A stretch of 64,000 nt of DNA from Haemonchus contortus (GCA_000469685.2 LS997566.1:8538491-8602490); one strand, 5' to 3'; shown: positions 21,101 to 30,544, counted from the stretch's first letter. Notes: generated by a model from the sequence alone, not told the origin. Program-made: numbers and translations.

Positions 21101-22377
21101 CAATCGTTGCCAATTACGCCCACCTGCGCAACGATCTCTCAACGCAACAAGGATGCCTACTCTTCGGGAGCCGCATCAGCATTCCGCTCGCACTCCAGCC
21201 AACTGTCATGAGAGCGCTCCACGAAGGACATCCAGGAATGAATAGGATGAAGGCTCTTGCTCGCAGCCACGTATTCTGGACGAAGATCAACGACGACTTG
21301 GAGAGGCTCGTTCGTACCTGCACCGCCTGTCAGGAAACCGCCAAGTCACCCGTCAAGAACACACTTTGTTCATGGTCTCGCCCGGATGCGCCTTGGAGCC
21401 GTATTCACATTGATTTCGCTGGCCCAATTGAAGGAATTTCCTACCTAGTGGTCGTCGACGCTTTCTCGAACTGGCCGGAAATCATACCAATGACTTCCAT
21501 CACCTCTACTGCAACGCTAAGGGAGCTCCGACGTCTATTCGCGCAATTCGGACTTCCCCAGACAATCGTCTCAGATAACGGAACTCAATTCACCTCCGCT
21601 GAGTTCCAGGACTTTTGCCGAAACAATGGAATCAAGCACGTTCGGTCGCCACCGTTTCATCCTCAGTCAAATGGACAAGCTGAACGCTTCGTCGACACAT
21701 TCAAACGCTCAATCGGAAAGATTAGGAGCAAAGGACCGGCCGTGGATGCTCTACACACATTTCTCTTCACTTATAGGAACACGCCGTGCACAGCATCACC
21801 CGATGGACGATCTCCAGCAGAAAACTTCATCGGTCGACGCCTTCGCAGCACGCTGGACTTGCTGAAGCCTAGTCATTCGCCAGAAGCTAGGCCAGACATC
21901 GTCATGGAGATGCAGTTCAACAGACGACATGGAGCCAAGCCGAAGACGTTCGAGCCAAAGGACCTTGTTTTCGCTCGCGACTTCCGCTCCGGACAACCCA
22001 GATGGTCCCCCGGACATGTTCTACGACGACATGGACGCACGCTATACGACGTGTTGGTTCAAGGATCCATCTGGAAGCGCCACGCCAACCAACTTCGCCC
22101 ACGTGACTCACTGGGAGAAACAATTGATCTGACAAATGCATTCGACATGCCGTTCAATCCCTCACCAGACTCGCCTTCAGGGACGTCATCCACACTACCG
22201 TTGTCTCTAATGGCCTCTACAGCCCCGCTCATGACAACAACGACGACAACAACCACGACGACTGCACCACCAGCGCCTCCTGCAATGGCACCGCGTCGTT
22301 CGACCCGTACTCGACGCCCTCCAGACTTCCTTCAGATTGACCCGCACGCCAAGTCGTACCAGGGTCGTCAATCTTAG
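18142..22377 (+). CDS. Gag-Pol polyprotein of LTR retrotransposon (1411 aa)
   Basis: One uninterrupted frame with no gag/pol frameshift. In order: a Gag-like region (about 1-280), a zinc-knuckle variant C290-x2-C-x3-H-x4-C, an aspartic protease (DTGAD at 360), reverse transcriptase with SQIDFADAY and YLDD at 652, RNase H (AADASDYG, D801, and TDHKPL), an integrase HHCC finger (H1027 region, then C-x2-C), and the DD35E core D1091, D1145 (SDNGTQF) and E1181 (GQAER). The tail is threonine- and proline-rich. All catalytic residues I can check are present. There is no envelope gene. The ATG at 18142 is preferred to 18049 because 18049 lies upstream of the predicted RNA start. The codon preference (many C-ending codons) is unlike the AT-rich surroundings. 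Confidence 0.93.
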   Translation: MASNKPSCSSRLPKDTTTGDQDNDFKDYAAIAGMPEEPAMKDLLQMMANQQKLLVDLLQKMATSTTAPQETLFDRISRRIEKFSYDADQDDHFDLWFNRHKDIFEVDCQGMEEAKKTRLLVAALDAASHTRFVRHILPKEPRDLNWTDTVETLKTLFGTKKSVFRRRFECFRMNFSPNEDIDNFVNLLKARALEANFKDIRKDTLECLALVFAFQAPELAVYRVRFLRKLDEDERTTVDDLAKEYHAWKSVKDDSKIVEAANSPEIRIVQKRKKLRLPTATKPRLPPSPCPICQQQHWKKDCPQNRRATSAAQESRTAPRRRAKQSSPRTWYQRAIGRTGDVQKYLEVHINGHPTRLQLDTGADVTIISRPTWMQLGSPRLQKTSDVFKGANGLPLPIHGEFDADFKVMDNQGKAHPGEGVCYVSDDNDLLGITWIEQISDFNSVLKRFNIQKVQTLDYDAIRDKTIAKLKRHFTDVFKPELGRCTKIKATLYLKPDAHPVFIKKRPVPYASLPLLNAEIDRLVAQNVISAVDHSQWAAPIVVVRKANGSIRLCADFSTGLNDALLLHRHPLPTAEDVFTKLNGGTVFSQIDFADAYLQVEVGDDSKELLTINTHRGLYRYNRLPFGVKSAPGIFQQIIDSMISGLNGVAAYLDDVIVTGRTLSEHNANLEALFSRISAYGFRVRADKCHFVITQLTYLGNVITAAGRRPDPKKIDAITQMPKPKDTAQVRSFLGLINYYGAFAPVMRQIRAPLDALLKKDTPFNWNPECDAAFERAKEVLASDLLLTHYNPDLPIVVAADASDYGIGAVISHRYPDGSEKAVYHASRSLSATEKNYGQIEKEGLALIYAVRKFHRYIYGRHFTLLTDHKPLLAIFGSKKGVPAYSANRLQRWRLTLRAYDFDIEYRSTTSFGQADALSRLIFAQSPPEEDVIIATIARDVNAIFRDSVNRLPVTAEDVARATAEDDCLRQVLDHVVHNNWPKKPSPIVANYAHLRNDLSTQQGCLLFGSRISIPLALQPTVMRALHEGHPGMNRMKALARSHVFWTKINDDLERLVRTCTACQETAKSPVKNTLCSWSRPDAPWSRIHIDFAGPIEGISYLVVVDAFSNWPEIIPMTSITSTATLRELRRLFAQFGLPQTIVSDNGTQFTSAEFQDFCRNNGIKHVRSPPFHPQSNGQAERFVDTFKRSIGKIRSKGPAVDALHTFLFTYRNTPCTASPDGRSPAENFIGRRLRSTLDLLKPSHSPEARPDIVMEMQFNRRHGAKPKTFEPKDLVFARDFRSGQPRWSPGHVLRRHGRTLYDVLVQGSIWKRHANQLRPRDSLGETIDLTNAFDMPFNPSPDSPSGTSSTLPLSLMASTAPLMTTTTTTTTTTAPPAPPAMAPRRSTRTRRPPDFLQIDPHAKSYQGRQS
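18193..18210 (+). other. Candidate primer-binding site
   Basis: ACTGGCGATCAGGACAAC directly follows the 5' LTR where a tRNA-complementary primer site is expected, and has the usual TGG start one base in. The primer tRNA was not identified. It lies inside the gag frame. Confidence 0.45.
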
Positions 22378-22385
22378 GGGGGAGG
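22376..22385 (+). other. Polypurine tract
   Basis: AGGGGGGAGG abuts the 3' LTR and overlaps the Gag-Pol TAG stop codon. It primes plus-strand synthesis in LTR elements. Confidence 0.8.
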
Positions 22386-22564
22386 TGTTGGGGCATCTGT
22401 GATCTCTACAAGTAGAGTAGTTGATCTTGTATAGTACTGACCTGCCCGGTTTGACCAGGAGATCTGGCGGGCCGGAGCAGTATATAAACTGTAACTTTGT
22501 TGTACATTCATTCATGGCTTCTAATAAACCTTCCTGCTCTTCCCGACTTCCCAAGGACACAACA
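22386..22564 (+). repeat. 3' LTR
   Basis: I see no difference from the 5' LTR over all 179 bases. Confidence 0.95.
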
Positions 22565-23466
22565 GGTATCAAAGGTCATCAGAGCTCATAGCAATTCAAC
22601 AAGGCTCACAAGAATCTTACATAAAACACTTGAGTTTAATGTGCCATTATAGCCAGTATCTTGCTGCAGAGTGCAGTATTGCGCAATTGAGGAGAACATG
22701 ATTGATTATGCCAATGAATGTAAATTTGCTTATAATTCCTATAAGGACAGGAACGGCTGGGGACAGAACTTGTACATGACATCGGGGTGCAACGTTCATA
22801 AGGCGAGGGCAGCAAGAAATGTCAGAAAATCAAATTCAGATTTATGATTGAGAAACGGAGACTTCTGTTCCAGAGTGTGTCTGCTTGGTTTAGCGAACTA
22901 AAACGCAAGGGTGTGTCAAAGGTAAACGGACTCACCATGGGTGTTTTCTTTTCAATCATGGAGTTGGTCACTACAGTCAGGTAACATAGAATCCCTAAAT
23001 AGTGATACCAATTGATGGAATGGATATATGCATCGTTATAGGTAGTCTGGTAGTGGAGCAATAAAGTCGGTTGCGCAGTTATATGGTGTAAAGACGTGAC
23101 TCTCTGCAGGGCAATATTTTTATATCACCACATTTGACAACCGATTTCTATGGGAATCTTGGCCTCTAATTTACGAGATTGGTACAACCGTGCAAAGAGG
23201 ATACGGATTGCAATTTCGACAAATTCAAATGCAACAGAAACGGAGCACTCTGCATTCCGCTACAGTAATAAGGATATTAAATCTTCACGAACCCGCGAAT
23301 TGCCACTATGGAAAGCATCGCAATAATCCTGCAATTAGAGAGTGTGAGACTTCAAAGCTGTGCTCATGCATATTAGCATGCCATGTTTATTGCGAGACCA
23401 TGTATTGATAACGGATTTGTGCCAAATGGTTTTTCTTCTCGAGACGTAATAGCAGCAAAAAATTTA

Positions 23467-25021
23467 CAGGGTGTCCCAAAATTATTTGCGTCGATTTATA
23501 GCAATATATTTGAAACTTCTCAACTGCGGAAGACGATGGAATTTCTATGCACGCTAGCTAACACTATGTGCTACAACATGCTAAAGTCGCATTTCAAAAT
23601 ATCCCCCGTGAGCGCGAATAGAAGTCAAAGTTTGCTTTCGACCTGATCGCATGTGGCACGCAGGTATCCTTCTCCATTTTTCCCTAGCCGTTTTCCAGCC
23701 TTTGCATTCTAGGACTCCAAATTGGGACTGCTAACTCAACAGATCCTCTTCTAACCAGGGACCATTCGTGGAGTCAAGTGTGTCAAGTTCTGTAAAATAG
23801 GATGGCCATTCCTCTTCACCGATGAAGTCGGGCAGCTGTCGTCGGCACCACTCGCGGGCAAGCTTGGCTCTGTTGGCTGGAGCAGCGTCCTGCTGGAAGG
23901 ACTACGAGATCTTTCAGAAAACGTAGTCGGATCAATGTTTTATTTACTTCCATTAGTACGCCGTTTGAGTACTGGTCCTTGTCAATTTCCACGCCTGCAC
24001 TGAAGGAACCACGAGCGGCTTACCCTTGCCAGTGATTTCCTCGAAAAACATCATTTTACTGTTCTGATAACAACCTTTTTGTGAGATACCAGTGTCGAAG
24101 TACTGCCATTACAGTACAGTAGAGATCACAATTTGAATCATCCACCTCACTTCATATTACTCACTTCACTCCGCAGTGCTCACTTTACTCCATTAGCCTA
24201 CCCACAAAGTGACTGCTTTTTATATAAGAAGAATAAGTTTTCCATATCACTACCTTTATCATAATCACAAAGTAACCCGGACGGACAGACCGACAAATCG
24301 ACATACCGACATACAGACAAACCGACATACCGACAAACCGACCAACAAGGTACTGCTTTATATATAAGAAGGATTACACGCTGGATTTTTCTTTCCGGAA
24401 CGCGAACGTTCTGGTTGTTGAGGGATGGTTTTATCGTAAAAAATTTTTTGATCAGAGAAAACGACGGAGGGTTGCGTGTCATCACTCAAGTGGGTCTCCG
24501 ACTTTCTGCATTTTCTGGCCCTGTAGAATCTATTGAGATCGGGATTGCAGCATACGATAGGAATGGTAGTGAGGCTTCTGCATGACATTCTTCCATCGCG
24601 ATAAATCCTGTAAGCCGTGCCCGTTGACTTCCTTTTGATGGCTCACCCAGGATCCCGACCGATTGGCAGACGGACCATTTTAATGGCCCTATCTTCAGAA
24701 ACATTCTACCTTTCTACCTTTCCTGGTTTGCCCCTGTTTCAATCTTCTTTTCTATATCGTTTAATAGCCTCCTGTACGGTTATTAGAAAAATCCCAAAGA
24801 ATTTCATAACGCCCTTCCACTTCTCGCGCGTCAATGATTGCAAGTGGCATTGAATGAGCCTCCTCCATCGGAAAGATAATGGGAGTTCCACATCAGTAAC
24901 CATGCATATTGCAAGGAAACCTTCTTATGCAACTAATTAATAGCAGGTAATGTAAATTTGATAGATTATTTCTACCTTAAAAATTACTGAACTTTGGCGC
25001 AAATAATTTTGGGACACCCTG
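23467..25021 (-). mobile_element. Degenerate Tc1/mariner element with 24-bp perfect ends
   Basis: The 1555-bp element has ends reading CAGGGTGTCCCAAAATTATT and continuing to GCG, perfect for 24 bases, with TA on both sides (23465-23466 and 25022-25023). On the minus strand a broken transposase is recognisable. SDQKIF-type first catalytic motif DNA lies near 24450, and the QQDAAPANRAKLA...WCRRQLPDF block is near 23820-23890, with many stops and shifts. It inserted into the 3' flank of ASP copy C, which otherwise matches the flank of copy A. Confidence 0.8.
24210..24378. repeat. GACA-rich microsatellite with duplicated flanks
   Basis: A run of GACA/GACAAACC-type units (24279-24343) is bracketed by two near-copies of a 29-base sequence containing ACTGCTTT..TATATAAGAAG (24210-24238 and 24350-24378). 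The block interrupts the mariner transposase. Confidence 0.65.
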
Positions 25022-25229
25022 TATATAATTAGTGGACCTTGCTGAGGACTAGGGTTAGCACGCATATAACTTCGGGTACAATAGGGTACAATACTGCTGA
25101 TATGAAAGCCAAGGTTACTTTTCCTTTTTATTGTGTCGTTTTCTCATTGCATCGAAGGAAGCCATTCATTATCTACTGTAGTCTATTTCGAGCTACTGAT
25201 AAGTTCATTCGACCTATTTCGGAGCCAGT

Positions 25230-26388
25230 ATCACTGAAGTCGTACAGTTTCGCATCTTTCAATTGTACTAGGTCGTGAAGAAAGTTCTTGCGTTTTTGCG
25301 CCTCAAACTTCAAATGCACATATCTCGGCTTAAACAGAACTTCATCAATCGAAATAACAACCATTACTATCGAACCATTTTTCCAACGAGAAACAAGTTT
25401 GTTTATAACATTCGCGTAGAAGTCCGTAGAAGTCCGGAGATCTAGAGATGAAGTCGTCGAATGCCGCGGCAGCGTCATGTTGGGGTTTGAAGCATTTCTC
25501 CTTGAAAAAACCGTCGAGATGCTTAAAGAAACGGTAGTCTGTGGAAGCAAGGTCTGGGGAATATGGTGGATGCGGGAGAGTTTCATAGTCATAGCTAGCT
25601 CCATTAATTTTCTCAGGGTAAGTTGTGCGACGTGGGGCCGAGCGTTGTCGTGGAGTAGAACTTGCCCCTTCCTATTCACCAGTGCCGGGCTCATGAGCTA
25701 GAGTTTTCGATGCATTTCGTCAACTTCTTGACAGTACTTCTCGGCTGTTACAGTTTCACCCGGTCTATGAAGTTGTGGTGGATCAGCCCGGCTGCAGACC
25801 ACCAAACCAGCACCGCAACCTTCTTTCCACGCTGCTTCGGTTTGGCAAAATGCCGTGGGGCTTGATCCTTGTCCAGCCACTGACCTGATCGTCGCCGGTT
25901 GTCGTACAGAATCCATTTCTCATCACACGCCTAAATACAGTCTAAACATGGATCGTTCCTGTTGCGCAGAAGCAAGCTCGAAGCGGCGGTCTTTCTGGTG
26001 CTGAGTCAACTCATGCGGCACCCACGTATCAAGCTATTTCGACTTCCCGATCTCCTGCATGTGGGTGCTACCTGTCCTGCTGGGAACATTCAGCCTCGAG
26101 CCAATATCCTTCAGCGTTGTAAGTAGATTCCCTTCCACTAACGTTCTCAAATATTCGTTGTCAACGGCAGATGGCCGCCCACTACGCTCATCATCTTTCA
26201 GGCTCTCATCGCCGGTACAAAATTTTTGAAACCACCACTGCGCTGTACGTTGATTCTTTGTCCCTGGACCAAAGATATCGTTCATATCCCGAGCCGTTTC
26301 CTTCGCACTCCTGCCCTATTAAAGTTAGAAAAGAAAAAACGTGCGGATCTGTCGTTTGTCCATGCTGATTTCGACCTTTGAAAAAACC
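25230..26388 (-). pseudogene. Hsmar1/bandit-like mariner transposase pseudogene
   Basis: Read on the minus strand, this has an N-terminal domain with FGPGTKNQRTAQWWFQKFC, DDERSGRPSAVDN (about 26285-26100), then CDEKWILYDNRRR..QWLD (first aspartate), VWWSAAGLIHH, PALVNRKGQVLLHDNARPHV (second aspartate, about 25690-25620) and a C-terminal SRSPDFYANVINKLVSRW. The order and motifs match Hsmar1-type mariners, which include the bandit element known from Ancylostoma. Several stops and frameshifts interrupt it. I could not find paired inverted ends, so only the coding remnant is given. Confidence 0.85.
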
Positions 26389-26489
26389 CCAGGAATCACT
26401 CCATCACAAAATCAATTATATATATGGATAGAGCAAGAATTGTGCGTCAGAATAGTCTAAAGTTGCGAACAATCGAATAGCAAATAACA

Positions 26490-26915
26490 CCGCGGCGAGC
26501 ATTTGAAAACTGGGCGTCGAAAAAGAACATTCTTCACGACCTAATATTGTGAGGACCTCTTTTGCGCAGTGCTTACAATAATGATTATGTCGAGGATGCT
26601 CAAATCAGAAGGTGGTTGGACGCAATTGGGACCTGATCAAAAATGAAGACATCAGATGGTGCGGTCATAATATTGAGAAGGCCACAGAATTACCCGATAA
26701 GAGATTCTGCGGAGTCGGAGGCTCAGAGAAAGCGACCGCGAGGAGCTTCTTCGAAAAGGTGAGGAGACGTGATCAAGAAGGACCTTGGTGATACTCGTCG
26801 AAACTATAGCAGTAGTAGAAGATGCCGAAGATAGAAACAAATAGAGATGGCTGACAAGGACAGCTGACCCTGCGACAGCACGGGATTAACGCGTCGGGGA
26901 AGAAGAAGAATACTC
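26490..26915 (+). mobile_element. 3' tail of a LINE (RTE-like), degenerate
   Basis: Plus-strand fragments read IRWCGHNIEK.., RRLRESDREELLRKGEETxxKKDL-like text, then DRNKxRWLTRTADPATARD in shifted frames, ending in GAAGAAGAAGAA. The W-G-H, D-x-W and R-x-R..ADPAT pattern is typical of the C-terminal end of non-LTR retrotransposon polyproteins. No reverse transcriptase remains. Confidence 0.5.
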
Positions 26916-26919
26916 CGAA

Positions 26920-27925
26920 AAACATGTTAAGCCTTCACACTAGTACATATAATATTATACAACATTAGACAGAACTTCTAAAGATAAATTAGTGATGAAA
27001 TCAAAGTAGCTTCACAAGACAACTTGAATTTCGAGTTACTTCCTCACTTTACGACTCCAATTCTTCTGTTGCGTTGCGGTCTGATGACAACTTCTGACTT
27101 TGTTCGTTTCTTTAATCTTTGACAATGTTTCATATTTTAATGTTTCGCAAGAACTGCATGTGTGGTTTTCTTCGGCTTGCCTCCGTAGGAAAGCCACTCC
27201 CAATTCTAAAAGGTAGTTGGCTCGATCTTCCTATTCTACATAAAAGCTCTGCCTGCTTGGAAGTCAGTTCTTCGGGTTATCGAACCGACCAGTCACGATG
27301 TCAGCAGTGAAGGGTACATTCTCCTTAGTCATGCAACTTTAAAAAGAGCAGTGTTCGCAGGAATGAATTGCTCTTCTCTCCATTACCTCTAAGTCATAAT
27401 AATCCCTCTACTAGATCTCTCGAAATGTTGATCCTTCAAAGCCCACTTCTTTGTACCAGATCCCACGAGTTTCTCCCCTGTGCCCTCTTCTTAGAAATCC
27501 AAATCCTTGGTAGTCTGAAATTTTTCAGGCCTTGCGCCTAGGGCCTGGTTTATGTCCAGCAGGTAGTGTCTGGGAGAGGAGAATAAACTTTGGAGTCTAT
27601 TTCTAGCGATGTCTCCCAGTAGGACAAAAAATAGAGGTATGTCGCAGCAAAAGGAACCAGAAACTGAATGAGTAAAAAAATTGTTGGTTTCTGAAATAGC
27701 TTCTCAACTTAAGCAGGTTTTGAATTTCCAAGAAGAAAGCTGTTACATAGTTTCAACTGGATAATCGCGTCTCCAGTAAAGGGAACTCTCCATTGCGTAA
27801 TCATCATAGGCAAACGTTTTCGCGTAAGCAAAAAAAGCGAATACCGAGGTAGCTCGAGCGATCATGCTCTCTGTAGACTTTGGCACCCTTTATACCTTTT
27901 CATTCTGCTGACGCTTGATTGTGTG
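26920..27925. other. No gene recognised
   Basis: Only short frames such as 27119-27310. I see nothing supportable up to the collagen polyadenylation signal. Confidence 0.5.
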
Positions 27926-27927
27926 CT

Positions 27928-27933
27928 TTATTT
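27928..27933 (-). terminator. Polyadenylation signal of collagen 2
   Basis: AATAAA on the minus strand, 77 bases beyond the third-exon stop at 28010. Confidence 0.6.
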
Positions 27934-28009
27934 TAGGAGATAAGCTGTAAGCCAATATACTCGGTGCAGCCTCATAAGTCACAAATCTTTATCAAGTGAT
28001 CGCAGAATT

Positions 28010-29117
28010 CTAAGCCTTGACGACAATTCTTTTTGATACTCCCTGCGGGCGGCGGACAACTCGTTTCCGATACCCGTCAGCGGGTGGCGACCTAAAAACC
28101 ATTGCGAATAATCATAAGTACATAATGACAGCGATCAGAAGGGTATCGGAGGTTTAAAACTCACAGGTTGTCGGTAGAGGAATTGTCCGATACTGCTGAG
28201 GTACCACCTCTTGGTGGACATGGACAGTATTCGGCATCACCTCCAGTCTCGCCAGATCCACCTGGCTGGCCAGGCTGACCGTCATTTCCGGCACTTCCAG
28301 GGTTTCCGTCCGGTCCAGCTGGTCCGGGAGCCCCTGGTGCTCCATCATTCGCTGGGATTCCATCTTGTCCTGGCTGACCGGGTCCTCCAGGTGGTCCTGG
28401 TGGACCGGGTGGTCCAGGGTTTCCTCTTCCGGATCGTCCTCCAGCACCAGGTTGTCCAGGCGGGCCAGCTGGTCCTGGAGATCCTGGATTTCCGCTGTCT
28501 CCAGGTGGTCCAGGTGGACCTGGTGGGCTGAGGCTTCCTCCACTTGAGGGTGCTCCTGGATTGCCGTCAGGACCAGCAGGACCAGGTGGTCCGTCTGGGC
28601 CAGGCTGACCAGGCTCTCCAGCAGGGCATTTTATACAATCTGGTCCAGGCTTGTTGCCACCGTTTCCACCACTGCTGCCACCAGGCTGGCCAGGTTGTCC
28701 TGGCTCACCATCTTCTCCAGGTGCTCCTGGTTCTCCTGGTGGTCCTGGAGGTCCGAGTGGACAATTATTTGGCTGGGCAGCACATCCACAGCCTGATCCT
28801 CCTGCTCCACGAGGAGCTCTCTTGCCATTTCTTTCCCGTTCGAGCTCAATAGGGTTGGGCAACATCTTGTGCCATGCAGAGTCGGCAACACCCTGAAATA
28901 TGGAAATCGTGATTGAGATAGGATAGGTATCACCATCCATTCCAGACGTCAAAATGCGTTCGTAACTATCGCTCACCTTGAAAACGTTAAGATCCTCGAT
29001 AGCATCATCGTAGAAGTTGTTGAGATCGTTTACGATGTAGGCGATGCTAATTATAGAACCGATCACAGCCAAGGCGGTGAACCCAGAGACGACGGTGACC
29101 AATGTGTGCGTTCCCAT
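28010..29117 (-). CDS. Cuticle collagen, three exons (316 aa)
   Basis: Minus-strand exons are 29117-28977, 28892-28165 and 28091-28010. Exon 1 gives an N-domain with a membrane anchor, 47 residues long as in the collagen at 10938. Exon 2 has [14 protein letters not shown], a furin-like site (RNGKR, 68-72), a cysteine cluster (CGC..C), interrupted Gly-X-Y repeats with a C-x2-C break, and a closing YCPCPPR. Exon 3 adds a basic tail ending SKRIVVKA. Intron 1 is 84 bp and happens to have no stop and a length divisible by three, so the unspliced frame reads through it, but GTGAGC...ATATTTCAG and comparison with the first collagen show it is an intron. Intron 2 is 73 bp (GTGAGT...TTTTTAG). Without exon 3 the frame would stop at 28161. 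The product is a secreted structural protein of the cuticle. Confidence 0.9.
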
Positions 29118-29487
29118 GATGCCAACTGCTTGCTATCACCTCTGAGAACATGTGTTTTATGCTGTTCATGAAGGTCACTATGCCCTTGTAGTTATCCAGT
29201 CAAACACAAGTTTTGGTGGATCTTATCACACATGCTTTCGGTTCTCCGTACACATGCTTCTATGCAGTTGATTTATCAGCGTTGTTCCCATCAAATAGCT
29301 ACCTATCATAACAAATGTTGTTGAACTGAAGATTGGAACCAACCATCATAAACGCGAGAGCTCTAGCCCTGACTGTTTCCTCTAAACTGTCACTGCTACT
29401 GCTCTATCCTTCCGTCCGGGCCCACCATTTAATTTTTAGTTGATCAAATTCTTCACAGCAGTGAGTCTGCAAAAGTTTTCAAAAGTG

Positions 29488-29784
29488 AAAGGATAAAGTT
29501 TTTAACGTTAATCAATCCCGTCTGAGGGATGCGCCCCCCGACTTCCAATCAGAATCGTAGTGACGTATTGAGTGCGTATGTGGGCTATACAATGTGTTGC
29601 GGTGGCCAGCCGATGTACAAGTCAGTGCTTTTATCCTCCCAGACGATTCTGGTATCAATTTACCGACCCTGGAAGGATGGAAGGCTTGGTTCGCTTAGAA
29701 GGATTTCGATCCGGAAGTGGCGTCGAACTCCTGGCCGCGCGTGTGAGTTAGTGCAGAAGTTCTTGCTCGTAAAATCACCACCAT
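29488..29784 (-). repeat. SINE copy (minus)
   Basis: Near full length. It has the tail GATAAAGTTTTTAACG, the GGTGGCCAGCCGATGTACAA core and a decayed tRNA-like head. Confidence 0.8.
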
Positions 29785-30242
29785 TCTTTCTGGACTGTGG
29801 TGCACCTATCCAACACTTCCTTTGGAGAATTGTAAAATACCGGAGGCAATAAGCCCATATTCTCATCCAGAGCAGAATTGAGTGCTAAACTATGCAGGGA
29901 AAAGCAGATAAACAGGGGTTGGGTTGCACCTGATGGGTGCTACCACAAGTATGGACAGCTGATCAAATACCGACAGATACCGTGGGGCTGAAAGTTCATT
30001 CACTTCGATAGTTGAAGCCATTCGGGGGACGTAGAACAATTCAGCCGAAAAAAAAAACAGACCTTTGGGGCAAACATGTATTCATAGGATTCTGAGTAAA
30101 TGTTCAGAGACTGATCGCAATCCCATGCAGATTTCACCAACAGGGAGGCTTCTTGATGCCTGTCTCATGCGCGAGAGGCACTAGAGTTATGGAGCTACGA
30201 TGGATCCCCAATTACTTCTATGTGTATAGTTCCTCACACTCA

Positions 30243-30544
30243 CTAGAAAACAAAGAATGCAAGCCATGAGGACCTTCGACATTGAACCTTTTCTTGATTG
30301 TATTTGTTTGAAGTTAATAAATGCTCTTCACGAGCGTCCCATTGTGCGCATCCAGCTTCTGCTGATCCGCAAGCTCTCTTCGCACAGGCTGCAATCGCTG
30401 CTACCGGCAACCCTGGGATTTTCAAGAAAGACTGAATGCTTTCTCCAGTATTTGTTTGAGCTGTTAGCACAGATGTCACACCTGTCTCAGGTAAAATTTC
30501 ATGCTTTAAAAGCTCCAAGACCTTTGGCATAAGATCCAAAAAAT
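30243..30544 (-). CDS. Candidate terminal exon, protein unknown
   Basis: A 302-base minus-strand frame begins after an acceptor (GCTTTAATAG) and runs to TAG at 30243-30245. It encodes LMPKVLELLKHEILPETG, then a region with four cysteines (ACAKRACGSAEAGC), and ends in SSWLAFFVF. Composition and codon use look coding. No family is recognised and the upstream exons were not found. An internal GTGTGA..TAACAG pair is too short to be an intron. Confidence 0.4.

Larger units (their letters stand above)
18014..22564 (+). mobile_element. Intact Ty3/gypsy-class LTR retrotransposon (4551 bp)
   Basis: Two LTRs of 179 bp (18014-18192 and 22386-22564) that look identical by eye enclose one Gag-Pol frame. 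The LTRs begin TGTTG and end CAACA. The RT-RNase H-integrase order indicates Ty3/gypsy. Identical LTRs plus an open frame mean recent insertion. Flanks ...GCTTAAAAT and GGTATCAAAG are directly contiguous in the two empty paralogues A and B, so no target-site duplication is visible. Confidence 0.95.
17622..23268 (+). pseudogene. ASP (CAP-domain) pseudogene, copy C, split by an LTR retrotransposon
   Basis: Exon 1 (MLGIAILAFV, ATG 17622), exon 2 and exon 3 (LCPEKEGMSD) match copy B. Exon 3 ends in GC instead of GT. Exon 4 has a one-base deletion (about 17960), and the retrotransposon at 18014-22564 sits inside its last codon. Exons 5-7 resume at about 22670. They carry a one-base insertion at the start of exon 5, the one-base deletion shared with copy A, a four-base insertion near the VFN motif, loss of the exon 6 end, and another insertion before the cysteine-rich tail. 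The TAA at 23266-23268 aligns with B. It is clearly dead, and frame damage on both sides of the insertion shows decay beyond the transposon alone. Confidence 0.85.

Noticed and set aside
18393..22256. Secondary frames inside the retrotransposon on both strands
   Set aside because: Overlaps of the intact Gag-Pol frame produced by its GC-rich codon use.
22571..23268. Copy C as a second functional ASP gene
   Set aside because: Multiple indels relative to copy B, plus a 4.55-kb insertion at a splice junction.
28211..28896. Plus-strand frames over the second collagen
   Set aside because: Antisense shadows of repetitive collagen codons.
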